Shown here in pieces: positions 1 through 8,019 of a stretch of DNA of 34,138 bases. Position 1 is the first letter of the stretch. The number at the start of each line of letters is the position of its first letter. The stretch comes from an uncultured Verrucomicrobiales bacterium (GTDB taxonomy: Bacteria; Verrucomicrobiota; Verrucomicrobiia; Verrucomicrobiales; DEV007), in contig CALAIY010000051.1 in assembly GCA_937922595.1 (NCBI GenBank), positions 1 through 34,138 on the forward strand, given 5' to 3'. Both the position numbers and the translations under genes were made by a program. The notes under the pieces are model-generated. The model saw nothing but the letters and a program-made list of their open reading frames with translations, had not been told where the DNA came from and did no database searches.

Positions 1-92
1 AAAGCAGCTCCTCAAGCGCCAAAGGAAGCAATCCCCGCCAACGCTCATCAAACCGCCTCGGCCAGGCTTACAAAGCCAAGAAAGGAAGATAA
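1..92 (+). CDS. possible C-terminal end of an upstream gene (partial)
   Basis: Reading from base 3, the frame is open from the window edge to TAA at 90-92 and ends with a basic stretch, RLGQAYKAKKGR. Its codons end mostly in C (TCC, GCC, CCC, CGC, AAC, CTC, TAC), the style of the clear genes in this window, whereas the other two + frames here look less gene-like. About 29 residues are visible, too few to name a family. The alternative is non-coding DNA. If real, the gene converges on the pseudogene at 100-698. Confidence 0.3.
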   Translation, partial: SSSSSAKGSNPRQRSSNRLGQAYKAKKGR

Positions 93-99
93 GGAAGCT

Positions 100-698
100 C
101 TACGGAAGATTACGATGCACTCGGTAGAATCTGAAAGTTCCGTCTAGCGAAGCAGTAGGGAGTTCTTCTGAGGCGATTCCGGTTGGGTAGGATCTGGGAG
201 TCGTCACGTCGGTGAAGATTGCCAGATCGCTTGAGCGACTGCACTTTATATTCGTAGCCGTTGATACAACGGCTAGCTGATGCTCATCGTGCCATCTCCA
301 TCTTTGGTGAATGTGCACTGGAAATCTTGGAGTATCTCGCCCTGGGAGTAAGCGAGCACTTTGCCGACGGCGGTTTTCCCAATTTTGGATCCCATGATAC
401 GGCCTGGGCCGTCATCAATCGCGACGTGAATGCCTCCGTAAAGACGAAAGATTCCTGCCTGATCCGCAGCATCATAGTAAGTCGCCCACCGAAGAGAGAT
501 ATCCGCAGAGGGCTCGGCTTCAAATTCTAGTGAACCAGCGACTTCAGTATGCGCGCCAAGGCCACCTGGAAAATAGAGACTCCCGGAAACTACGGTGACA
601 CACGAAGAGAAAAAATGGGCGCGGCGAGGAGTGAGAGCTTCATGAGACTTTATGATATTTATAAAGAACACTACACTCTTCCACATTTGGCGATACAT
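100..698 (-). pseudogene. decayed vanadium-dependent haloperoxidase / PAP2-like secreted protein
   Basis: The frame ending at 273 contains SADISLRWATYYDAADQAG followed by RLYGGIHV and a DDGPGR segment. This is the C-terminal signature of vanadium-dependent haloperoxidase/PAP2 proteins, with the Arg and His of the RxxxxxH metal-oxyanion motif kept. Family members are several hundred residues; only about 100 recognisable residues remain. The frame stops at a TAG (271-273). A different frame then continues with SSDLAIFTDVTT, and later GTFRFYRVHRNLP ends at TAG 100-102, so at least a stop and a frameshift separate the core from its tail. An ATG at 641-643 begins a signal-peptide-like MKLSLLAAPIFSL that is out of frame with the core. 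This suggests an internal deletion joined the original N-terminus to the C-terminal third. I infer it is non-functional. Confidence 0.7.
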
Positions 699-739
699 CT
701 GAGGTCATCCAAAAGTGGCTGAACTACAGAAAACATAGC

Positions 740-751
740 TTATCATGATAA
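740..751. other. 12-bp perfect palindrome upstream of secA
   Basis: TTATCATGATAA is self-complementary and lies in the AT-rich gap between the pseudogene and secA. It could be an operator or chance in AT-rich DNA; nothing else supports a role. Confidence 0.2.
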
Positions 752-869
752 CCCTTGCTTTATGAAATAAATTATTTGAGATTGAAAACGCATTTTTACC
801 CCTTCTCTGGGAACTCTACCGGGGTGACCAGCCTTGATCGGCGCATTAATCTCGGTATCCTCCCCTCCC

Positions 870-906
870 CGGGCTTCCCGTCATCTTGACGAGTCGCCCG
901 TTTTTT
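870..906 (+). terminator. intrinsic-terminator-like hairpin just upstream of secA
   Basis: Outer arms CGGGC (870-874) and GCCCG (896-900) and inner arms CGTCA (879-883) and TGACG (887-891, loop TCT) form a bulged hairpin followed directly by six T (901-906). It terminates only in the + direction; the reverse complement has no T run. No intact + strand gene lies close upstream, so it may end a short untranslated transcript, act as an attenuator in a secA leader, or terminate read-through from before the window. A short GTG frame (824-889, 21 codons) ends inside the hairpin. Confidence 0.5.
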
Positions 907-917
907 CCCTCTAAATA

Positions 918-923
918 TAGAAT
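918..923 (+). promoter_or_regulatory. putative secA -10 box
   Basis: TAGAAT lies 7 nt before the secA ATG, with TTTTCCC between and no purine-rich ribosome binding site. There is no convincing -35 hexamer at 16-18 nt. TTGACG at 886-891 is too far upstream (26 nt). If used, transcription would start at or next to the ATG. Confidence 0.35.
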
Positions 924-930
924 TTTTCCC

Positions 931-3900
931 ATGGTCCAGTGGCTCCTGAAAAAAATCGTCGGCTCTAAAAACCAGCGCGAGCTGAAACAGATCTATCCGG
1001 TCGTCGAAAAAATTAATGCGCTTGAAAAAGAGCTAGAGTCCGCCTCGGACGATGATCTACGCGCCAAGACCAAAGCTTGGCAGGAGCGGCTCCACGCCAT
1101 CGAAGATTTCGATGAGCTCCAAGAAGCCCTCAATGAGATTCTTCCCGAAGCCTACGCCGTCGTGAAAAACGCCTCTCGCCGCCTGTGTGGGAAGACCTTT
1201 CAAGTCTGTGATTACCCACTTGAGTGGAATATGGTGCATTTCGATGTCCAGCTCATCGGCGGCATCGCCCTCCACCGTGGAATGATTGCAGAGATGGCCA
1301 CCGGTGAAGGTAAGACCCTCGTGGGCACCCTCCCGACCTATCTCAATGCCCTTACCGGTCGTGGCGTGCACATGATCACAGTAAATGATTACCTCGCTCG
1401 CCGTGATGCCGAGTGGATGGGAGCACTCTACAGCTTCCTTGGTCTCAACGTCGGCTGTATCCAAAACAACCAGCCACCAGAAGTTCGCCGCCAGATGTAC
1501 ACGGCAGACATCACTTTCGGCACGAACTCAGAATTCGGATTCGATTACCTTCGCGACAACGGCATGGCTCAGCAAAAAGAGCTAAAAGTCCAGCGCGACC
1601 ACTACTTCGCCATTGTGGACGAAGTGGACTCCGTGCTCATCGACGAGGCGCGCACCCCGCTGATTATCTCGGGCCCAGTTGCCCACGACAATCACCAATA
1701 CGACGTCTTCAAGCCTCTCATCGACAAAGTCGTGAAGAAGCAGAACGAGCTTCTCGACGAAGTGATCGCCGAAGCAAAACAACTCGTAGAGAAGGACGAA
1801 AAAGAAGACGTCGGCCACGCGATGTTCAAGCTCAAGCTTGGAGCCCCACGCCACACAGAACTTCTCCGCCTCATGGAGGACACAGATCTGCGACGCGCGA
1901 TGGAAAAGGCGGAACTCAGCTACTACGCGAATCCACAGAAGACTGAACTCTTCGCACTGAAGGAAGAACTCTACTTCACAATCGACGACAAAGGCCACGA
2001 TGCCGAACTCTCCGAAAAAGGACGCACCTACATGAATCCCGATGATCCGGATGCCTTTGTGCTCCCGGATATCACTACCGAATTTGCCGACCTAGACGGA
2101 AATCTCGAACTCTCACTCGAAGAGCGCACCGAGAAGAAAAAAGCGATTCAAGACAATCTCGACAATCAAAGCCTGCGCATCCACAACATCACGCAGCTCC
2201 TCAAAGCCTACTGCCTCTACAAGAAAGACGACCAGTACGTCGTGGTAGAGAATAAAGTCGTGATTGTGGACGAAAACACTGGCCGCGAAATGCCCGGGCG
2301 CCGTTGGTCCGATGGCCTCCACCAAGCAGTGGAAGCGAAAGAAGGCGTCACCATCGATCGCGAGACCCAGACGCTCGCCACCATCACAATTCAGAACTAT
2401 TTCCGCCTCTACTCAAAGCTTGGCGGAATGACCGGCACTGCCGAAACCGACGCCGCCGAATTCGCCGACATCTACCGACTCGATGTCCTCACCATCCCCA
2501 CGAATAAGCCAGTACTCCGCATCGATGACAATGACGCCGTTTTCAAGACCCAGCGCGAGAAGCTGAACGCAGTCGTGATAAAGGTAAAAGAGCTTCACGA
2601 AAAAGGTCAGCCCATTCTCATCGGCACCGCATCGGTCGAATCCTCTGAGATCATCGGGCGCATGCTCGCCAAAGAGAAAATCCCGCACAACGTCCTCAAC
2701 GCAAAATTCCACCTCCAGGAAGCCGAAATCGTGCGCAGCGCCGGCCAAAAAGGTGCCGTCACCGTATCGACCAACATGGCCGGTCGCGGAACCGACATCA
2801 AACTCGGTGAAGGCGTGAGCGAACTCGGAGGACTGTTTGTCCTCGGAACCGAGCGCCACCAGAGCCGCCGCGTAGATCGCCAGCTCCGCGGACGTTGCGC
2901 TCGCCAGGGAGATCCCGGCGAAAGTAAGTTCTTCGCATCATTTGAGGACGACCTCATGCGCCAATTCGGAGCGCAAGAGCGCATGACCAAGCTCATGGAG
3001 CGCTTCGGCCTCGAAGAAGGTCAGGAGCTTGAGCACCCATGGCTCAGTAAGTCAGTGGAGAATGCTCAGAAAAAAGTCGAGCAGCGCAACTACACCTGGC
3101 GCAAACGCATCCTCGATTACGATGATGTAATGAATAGCCAGCGCGAAGTCGTTTACGGCTACCGCAATGAAGTGCTCGACACCGAGTCCCCGCGCGATCT
3201 TATCTACGAAGTAATCGATGACGCCGTCCCTGTAAAAGTAGCGGAATACATCGGCGAAGGCGGTTCCGACAAAGAAGGCCCCAATCAGGATGGCCTCATC
3301 AGCTGGATTCAAGGAACCTTCCCCATCGGAATCCAAGACGAAGATATCGAAGGAAAATCGGAGGAAGAAGCCGTCGAATTCCTCACCGCGAAATTACGCG
3401 AAGCCTACGATCTCAAAGCCGCCGCCTACTCCACCGGTGACAAAGAAGGTGACGGTAAAGAGCAACTCACCCAGCTCGCCAAGCATATGGAGCGCCTCGT
3501 CATCCTCTCATCGATCGACAAGCTCTGGCAAGATCACCTCTACCAGATGGACGGTCTGCGCGAAGGTGTCGGCCTCCGCACCAATGCTCAGAAAGATCCC
3601 CTGATCGAATACAAGACGGAAGCCTACAAGATGTTCGTCACGCTCATGGAGGAGATCAAAGTGGAAGCACTAAACAACCTCTTCCGTGGCTCCAGCCACC
3701 TCCGTCAATTCGAAGAGTTTCTCACCCAAGCCGCCACAGATTTTGTGGAGCACGGTAAAAATCCATTCGAAGAGCAGCAGCGCCAGGAAGAAGAAGCCCG
3801 CCGCCGCATGATCGAGCAACGCCAAGCACAGAACGCCGCCCAACAGGCAGCGCTCTCCGGCGGCACAGTAACGATGAGTTCCAGCGAACTCGCCGCCGCC

Positions 3901-4062
3901 CAGCAGCGTAAAGCCGACGCAAACAAGCCGAAGCTCAACATCAAAAATCAGGAAGAAAGTGCCCCTGAGACAGCCGCACCCACCGCCCAAGACATCGGTC
4001 GCAACGACCCCTGTCCTTGTGGCTCCGGCAAAAAATACAAAGCCTGCCACGGAAAGGCCTAG
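931..4062 (+). CDS. secA: preprotein translocase ATPase SecA
   Basis: SecA is the cytosolic ATPase that drives unfolded preproteins through SecYEG. Visible motifs are ATGEGKT (Walker A, about residues 123-129), DEVDSVLIDEART (about 230-242), NMAGRGTDIK in the second helicase lobe (about 615-624), and a C-terminal zinc-binding SEC-C tail, NDPCPCGSGKKYKACHG (about 1025-1041). At 1043 residues it is about 140 longer than the E. coli protein. The extra length includes a charged helical insertion after the DEVDS region (about residues 255-400), as in Bacteroidetes/PVC-type SecA. I chose ATG 931 because MVQWLLKKIVGSKNQRELK is a normal SecA N-terminus; the longer frame from TTG 886 would begin inside the hairpin. 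A SEC-C tail is also seen in YchJ of this window. The reductase module at 4085 follows after 22 nt and may be co-transcribed. Confidence 0.97.
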   Translation: MVQWLLKKIVGSKNQRELKQIYPVVEKINALEKELESASDDDLRAKTKAWQERLHAIEDFDELQEALNEILPEAYAVVKNASRRLCGKTFQVCDYPLEWNMVHFDVQLIGGIALHRGMIAEMATGEGKTLVGTLPTYLNALTGRGVHMITVNDYLARRDAEWMGALYSFLGLNVGCIQNNQPPEVRRQMYTADITFGTNSEFGFDYLRDNGMAQQKELKVQRDHYFAIVDEVDSVLIDEARTPLIISGPVAHDNHQYDVFKPLIDKVVKKQNELLDEVIAEAKQLVEKDEKEDVGHAMFKLKLGAPRHTELLRLMEDTDLRRAMEKAELSYYANPQKTELFALKEELYFTIDDKGHDAELSEKGRTYMNPDDPDAFVLPDITTEFADLDGNLELSLEERTEKKKAIQDNLDNQSLRIHNITQLLKAYCLYKKDDQYVVVENKVVIVDENTGREMPGRRWSDGLHQAVEAKEGVTIDRETQTLATITIQNYFRLYSKLGGMTGTAETDAAEFADIYRLDVLTIPTNKPVLRIDDNDAVFKTQREKLNAVVIKVKELHEKGQPILIGTASVESSEIIGRMLAKEKIPHNVLNAKFHLQEAEIVRSAGQKGAVTVSTNMAGRGTDIKLGEGVSELGGLFVLGTERHQSRRVDRQLRGRCARQGDPGESKFFASFEDDLMRQFGAQERMTKLMERFGLEEGQELEHPWLSKSVENAQKKVEQRNYTWRKRILDYDDVMNSQREVVYGYRNEVLDTESPRDLIYEVIDDAVPVKVAEYIGEGGSDKEGPNQDGLISWIQGTFPIGIQDEDIEGKSEEEAVEFLTAKLREAYDLKAAAYSTGDKEGDGKEQLTQLAKHMERLVILSSIDKLWQDHLYQMDGLREGVGLRTNAQKDPLIEYKTEAYKMFVTLMEEIKVEALNNLFRGSSHLRQFEEFLTQAATDFVEHGKNPFEEQQRQEEEARRRMIEQRQAQNAAQQAALSGGTVTMSSSELAAAQQRKADANKPKLNIKNQEESAPETAAPTAQDIGRNDPCPCGSGKKYKACHGKA

Positions 4063-4084
4063 GGATTGCTAGCACTCAAAGAAA

Positions 4085-5227
4085 ATGGAAAAACCGAAAT
4101 TCAATAAGAAGAATCCTCTTCTCGCTAAGCTAAAACATTCCTACGTCCTCACGAAAGAAGGTTCAGGCAAAGATACCCGGCACTACGAGATTTCACTTTG
4201 CGGAGGAGGACTCGAATATCTTCCCGGCGATTCCCTTGCCGTCCAAGCAACGAATGACCCGGAATGGGCTGATAACTTGATCGTAAACCTCGGATTTGAT
4301 CCAGACGCACAAGTTCCCGGCGCAAATAAAGAGCCGAAAGGTCTCCGCGACGCGCTCACCAATGATTACGCGATTGGCACTCCATCGAAGAAGTTCCTCA
4401 AAGCAGTTGCTGAAAAGACCGGTGAAAACTCGGCACTCAGTAAGATCCTCGCATCTGAAGACAAATCACAGCTCAATGACTATCTTTGGGGAACCTGGGT
4501 CGTCGATGTAATCGCCGGGAATCCTGGCCTCGATTTCACACCTGAAGAATTTGTAGGGCTTCTCCAAAAGCTCAATGTGCGCCTTTACTCGATCTCTTCG
4601 AGTCTCGCCGCAGTTCCCGATGAGGTTCACCTCACCGTCGCCACAGTCGAATACGAGAGCAATGGCTACCAGCGTGGTGGTGTATGCTCCACTTGGCTAG
4701 CCCATCGTCTTGAGGAAGGCACCCAGATCCCCTGCTTCATCACTCCAGGAAAAGGCTTCCGCCTCCCCGAGCCAGAAGAAGAGACTCCAATCATCATGTG
4801 TGGCCCCGGCACTGGGATCGCACCGTTTCGCTCATTTCTTCAGCACCGCAAAGCAACCAATGCAAAAGGGGATGCATGGCTCTTCTTTGGTGAGCAGCAT
4901 GAGAAGACCGAATATTTCTACAAAGAAGAATTCGCCGCCTACCAGGCCGATGGCACCCTGAATAAGCTCACCACAGCATTTTCCCGCGATCAGCGAGAAA
5001 AAATCTACGTGCAGCACCGCATGCTCGAAGAAGGTGCAGAATTCTGGGCATGGCTCGATAAAGGAGCCATATTCTACGTCTGCGGAGACGCCTCTCGCAT
5101 GGCCAACGACGTCGACGAAGCACTCCACCGCATCATCCAAGACCACGGCGGTAAGTCCTCAGAAGAAGCCGCTGAATACGTAGCTCAAATGAAAACGGAT
5201 AAGCGCTACCGCCGCGACGTTTACTAA
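4085..5227 (+). CDS. CysJ-like FAD/NADPH reductase without a flavodoxin domain
   Basis: The 380-residue protein matches the C-terminal ferredoxin-NADP reductase half of sulfite reductase alpha subunits and P450-reductase-like proteins. RLYSISSS (about 166-173) and GGVCSTWL (about 198-205) bind FAD. GPGTGIAPFRSFLQ (about 240-253), FFGEQH and YVCGDASRM (about 330-338) form the NADPH side. RYRRDVY at the C-terminus is typical of CysJ. The N-terminal FMN flavodoxin domain of classical CysJ is absent, so electrons would pass from NADPH through FAD to a separate acceptor. Sulfite reductase is the obvious candidate, but no hemoprotein subunit lies in the window. It follows secA by 22 nt and is closed by a strong terminator hairpin. 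The partner is inferred, not shown. Confidence 0.85.
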   Translation: MEKPKFNKKNPLLAKLKHSYVLTKEGSGKDTRHYEISLCGGGLEYLPGDSLAVQATNDPEWADNLIVNLGFDPDAQVPGANKEPKGLRDALTNDYAIGTPSKKFLKAVAEKTGENSALSKILASEDKSQLNDYLWGTWVVDVIAGNPGLDFTPEEFVGLLQKLNVRLYSISSSLAAVPDEVHLTVATVEYESNGYQRGGVCSTWLAHRLEEGTQIPCFITPGKGFRLPEPEEETPIIMCGPGTGIAPFRSFLQHRKATNAKGDAWLFFGEQHEKTEYFYKEEFAAYQADGTLNKLTTAFSRDQREKIYVQHRMLEEGAEFWAWLDKGAIFYVCGDASRMANDVDEALHRIIQDHGGKSSEEAAEYVAQMKTDKRYRRDVY

Positions 5228-5238
5228 ATCTCTCCACG

Positions 5239-5277
5239 AACGCCGCCAGCAGCCCAGACTGTTGGCGGCGTTTTTGT
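5239..5277 (+). terminator. intrinsic terminator after the reductase gene
   Basis: A 14-bp stem, AACGCCGCCAGCAG (5239-5252) against CTGTTGGCGGCGTT (5259-5272), has one G-U pair and loop CCCAGA. It runs into TTTTTG. It ends only 4 nt before the nadD ATG, so nadD needs its own start or read-through. Confidence 0.85.
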
Positions 5278-5281
5278 TTCT

Positions 5282-5830
5282 ATGAAAACCGCGCTCTTCG
5301 GTGGGACGTTCGACCCCGTCCACAACGGCCATATCGCCATCGCCTCCGCCACCATCGCGCAGTGCGGGCTAGATCGCGTTCGCTTCATCCCCTGCTTCGA
5401 ATCCCCCCACAAATCGGGAGTGCAATCAGCAGAGGGAAGGCACCGCCTAGAGATGCTCAAGCTCGCCACCGCCGGTTTTCCCTGGGCAGAGGTAAGCAAC
5501 TGGGAACTCCAGCGCAAAGCCCCCTCTTACTCGTGGCAGACCGCCCAACATTTCGCGGATGAGGATACCGACCTCTACTGGATCCTCGGCGCAGACCAGT
5601 GGGTTGCGCTGGAGCAATGGGCAAAACCCGAGATTCTCGCCGATCTGCTCCACTTTATCGTGTTCCCTCGCGATGGCATCCCCCTCATGCCCAAGCCTGG
5701 ATTCCGCGCCACCTTCCTAGATACCAGCCACCCAGCATCAGCCACCGCGATCCGCAAACTCTCGGGAAACTCCGAGCATCTGGCATCGAGCGTTCGCGAG
5801 TATATCGCGGCACACCACCTCTACGCTTAG
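5282..5830 (+). CDS. nadD: nicotinate-nucleotide adenylyltransferase
   Basis: NadD transfers AMP from ATP to nicotinate mononucleotide in NAD synthesis. The N-terminal GGTFDPVHNGH (residues 7-17) is the nucleotidyltransferase HxGH-type motif. WILGADQW and SHPASATAIRK (the S/T-x-I-R ATP-binding motif near the C-terminus) are also typical. At 182 residues it is slightly shorter than many NadD proteins but has no visible truncation. The ATG sits right behind the terminator hairpin, with no Shine-Dalgarno-like sequence. The next gene is a toxin-antitoxin pair in the same direction, 45 nt downstream. Confidence 0.93.
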   Translation: MKTALFGGTFDPVHNGHIAIASATIAQCGLDRVRFIPCFESPHKSGVQSAEGRHRLEMLKLATAGFPWAEVSNWELQRKAPSYSWQTAQHFADEDTDLYWILGADQWVALEQWAKPEILADLLHFIVFPRDGIPLMPKPGFRATFLDTSHPASATAIRKLSGNSEHLASSVREYIAAHHLYA

Positions 5831-5840
5831 ACATTTGAGA

Positions 5841-5875
5841 TTGACCCCATAGCGACGTGGACTTTATTTGTCCAC
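5841..5875 (+). promoter_or_regulatory. promoter and operator-like inverted repeat of the first toxin-antitoxin pair
   Basis: TTGACC (5841-5846) and TTTATT (5863-5868) are spaced by 16 nt. GTGGAC (5857-5862) and GTCCAC (5870-5875) form a perfect 6-bp inverted repeat around the -10 box, ending at the base before the antitoxin ATG. This fits autorepression by the antitoxin, as known for Phd/YefM systems, and a start of transcription at or next to the ATG. Sites are read by eye. Confidence 0.45.
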
Positions 5876-6136
5876 ATGAGAACCGCAACCGTTCGAGAAC
5901 TCCGCAACGAGTTTTCCAAACTTGAATCCTGGCTCGCCAATGGCGAGACCATCGAAATCTGCCGTAGGGGCGAACCGGTGGCCACGCTCACTCAGCCCTG
6001 CTCGACAGAGAAGACGCGCAAGCCAACACTTGACGAGCTCATCGCACGACGAGATCGCGATAGTGGAGGAACCACCGTCTCATTGGAGCAGCTCGCTGAA
6101 GAAAAAGCATTCGCACTAGAAGGACAGCAAGGGTGA
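5876..6136 (+). CDS. Phd/YefM-family antitoxin
   Basis: The 86-residue protein begins MRTATVRELRNEFSKLESWL and continues with ETIEICRRGEPVATLTQP. This is the standard Phd/YefM fold: a first strand and helix with an RxLR core, then a strand containing RRGEPVA. The C-terminal half (about residues 45-86) is charged and probably forms the toxin-binding tail. Its TGA overlaps the GTG of the PIN toxin by 4 bases, as expected for translational coupling. It probably neutralises the toxin and represses its own promoter through the inverted repeat at 5857-5875. Confidence 0.85.
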   Translation: MRTATVRELRNEFSKLESWLANGETIEICRRGEPVATLTQPCSTEKTRKPTLDELIARRDRDSGGTTVSLEQLAEEKAFALEGQQG

Positions 6137-6585
6137 ACGCGCTTGCTGAAACATCATTTCTTTGTTCACTCTACCGGCAAGACGGCCACATCCAAAAAGT
6201 CGATAAGTGGCGTCGTGACAATGGTGTAATCATCCATATATCATCACTGGTCGCGTTCGAATACCGCCAGTCGATCCGCCTCCTCGTTTTTCAAAATAGC
6301 TGCAACCCCAAAATCGGAGTCGATAGCGCACAAGGAGATCTCCTTATCGAAAGACTTCGCGAGGATATTCGAAGCGGTATTATTCAGGTCATCGATGGGC
6401 AATGGTCTGAGGTACACTCTCTAGCCGAAATACTGAGTCACAAACACACACCATTAATGGGTAACCGCTTCGCGGGCATCCTCCACGTAGCCACCGCACT
6501 ACACCTCGGCTCCCGAGATTTTTTGAGCTTCGATACAAACCAATGCGACCTCGCGAAAGCCGAAGGCTTGGCGGTGCCACTTTGA
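6133..6585 (+). CDS. PIN-domain (VapC-like) toxin with altered acidic residues
   Basis: The 150-residue protein has PIN-domain architecture: an N-terminal strand ALAETSFLCSLY, an acidic VAFEYRQS segment, ILHVATALHLGSRDFLSFD near the C-terminus, and LAKAEGLAV at the end. PIN toxins are metal-dependent RNases. The usual first Asp is Glu here (ETSFL), and the Asp normally preceding the ILHVATAL segment is Gly (FAGILHVA). The Glu of FEYRQ and the Asp of SFDTNQ remain. Activity may therefore be weakened or lost. It starts at GTG 6133 overlapping the antitoxin stop. A palindrome, GAAGCGCTTC (6590-6599), follows the stop. Confidence 0.8.
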   Translation: MNALAETSFLCSLYRQDGHIQKVDKWRRDNGVIIHISSLVAFEYRQSIRLLVFQNSCNPKIGVDSAQGDLLIERLREDIRSGIIQVIDGQWSEVHSLAEILSHKHTPLMGNRFAGILHVATALHLGSRDFLSFDTNQCDLAKAEGLAVPL

Positions 6586-6645
6586 TTCTGAAGCGCTTCG
6601 CCACTTGAATCGCGAACCATCATCCGCCCTGGTGTGCACTTTTCT

Positions 6646-8019
6646 ATGTCCTCCCCTATCGACACTTCAGCGAAAGCACTCCGACTCAATCTCGACGGAT
6701 CAATCTACGGCACATTTGCCGAGATCGGCGCAGGCCAGGAAGTAGCCCGGTGGTTTTTTAAAGTAGGAGCCTCTTCCGGAACCGTCGCAAAAACGATGTC
6801 CGCCTACGACATGCAGATGAGCGATGCAGTTTACGGAGATTGCGACCGCTACGTCTCACGCTCGCGCATTCGCCAAATGCTCGACCACGAATACGACATC
6901 CTCTGCGAACGCCTCACGAAGCTTCGCGGAGAAGAAACGTGCTTCTTCGCCCTCGCAAATACCGTACGCGCACGCGGCTACAAAGACACTGCCGAATGCC
7001 ACGGCTGGATGGGAATCCGCTTCCAAGCCGAGCCCGGCGGCCAAGCAAACGACATCCTCATTCACGTCCGCCTGCTCGATGATACCAATCTCGCCCAGCA
7101 AGAAGCCCTCGGCATCCTCGGAGTAAACCTTCTCCACGCAGCCTACTACGACCGAGGCGACCTAGAGACCATGACAAACGCCCTCATGGATGGGCTCGAT
7201 AAGTGGCGCATTGAAGTCGATATGCTGAAAGTATCCGGTGATGCCTTTGCCGCTACCGACAACCGGCTCTGCGCCCTTCAGCTAGTCCTTTCCGGTCTCA
7301 CCGACGCAGCGCTACTCAGTAAAGACGGCGGCGTACTTCAGCCATCAGAAGAATTCTATAAGCGCCCCATCCTCCTGCAACGCGGAACCTTCTCGCCCGT
7401 AACCTTAGTGAACATGGAGATGATGGCTTCCGCCCAAGGAAACTTCAAACGCAGCATCCCAGCCGACTCCCGCGAGCCCGTAGAAGTCTTCGAAATCACG
7501 ATGAACAACCTCCTCTCCAAAACCGGTGAGGTAGACAAGGAAGATTTCTTACGTCGCGCATCGATGCTACAAGCCTGTGGCAAAACCGTTCTTATTTCCA
7601 AATTTGCCCGATTCCACCGTCTCGCCGCCTACTTTGCCCGCTACCGCTGCGCCCCAGTAGGAATCGTCCTCGGCTTACCCCTTCTCGAAAGCCTCTTCGA
7701 TGATAAATGGTACGAGCCCCTCGATGGCGGAATCCTCGAATCCTTCGGCCGCCTCTTCAAAGCCGGCATCCGCCTCTACGTCTACCCAGTCTACGACCGC
7801 GAAACCGGAGAAATGCGCAAAGTAGAAAACGCCCAAATCCCCCACAAAAACCGCCACCTCTTTCAACACCTCTACGAAAGCGGCCAAATCGAATCCCTCG
7901 TAGGCTGCGGCTCAGAAGAACTCCGCTACACCGCAAACGAAGTCCGAGAAATGCTTGAACAAAGCAATGAGAAATGGAAAACACTGGTGCCTCCTCCAGT
8001 GGCAGAACTAGTCGGGTGA
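6646..8019 (+). CDS. conserved 457-residue cytoplasmic protein of unknown function
   Basis: The N-terminal region NLDGSIYGTFAEIGAGQEVA and WFFKVGASSGTVAKTMSAYD looks highly conserved. I recall similar proteins in Bacteroidetes and cyanobacteria, some labelled TonB-dependent receptor. Nothing here supports that label: there is no signal peptide, no TonB box or plug, and no beta-barrel pattern. The sequence reads as a soluble mixed alpha/beta protein. A later hydrophobic segment, PVGIVLGLPLLESLF, and YVYPVYDRETGEM (about residues 385-400) also look constrained. I start at ATG 6646 rather than GTG 6634 because the conserved region begins soon after. It lies 60 nt after the PIN toxin and near nadD. 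Its function is unknown. Confidence 0.75.
   Translation: MSSPIDTSAKALRLNLDGSIYGTFAEIGAGQEVARWFFKVGASSGTVAKTMSAYDMQMSDAVYGDCDRYVSRSRIRQMLDHEYDILCERLTKLRGEETCFFALANTVRARGYKDTAECHGWMGIRFQAEPGGQANDILIHVRLLDDTNLAQQEALGILGVNLLHAAYYDRGDLETMTNALMDGLDKWRIEVDMLKVSGDAFAATDNRLCALQLVLSGLTDAALLSKDGGVLQPSEEFYKRPILLQRGTFSPVTLVNMEMMASAQGNFKRSIPADSREPVEVFEITMNNLLSKTGEVDKEDFLRRASMLQACGKTVLISKFARFHRLAAYFARYRCAPVGIVLGLPLLESLFDDKWYEPLDGGILESFGRLFKAGIRLYVYPVYDRETGEMRKVENAQIPHKNRHLFQHLYESGQIESLVGCGSEELRYTANEVREMLEQSNEKWKTLVPPPVAELVG

Noticed and set aside
886-930. Longer secA start at TTG 886
   Set aside because: It lies inside the terminator-like hairpin, and the extra 15 residues are not SecA-like.
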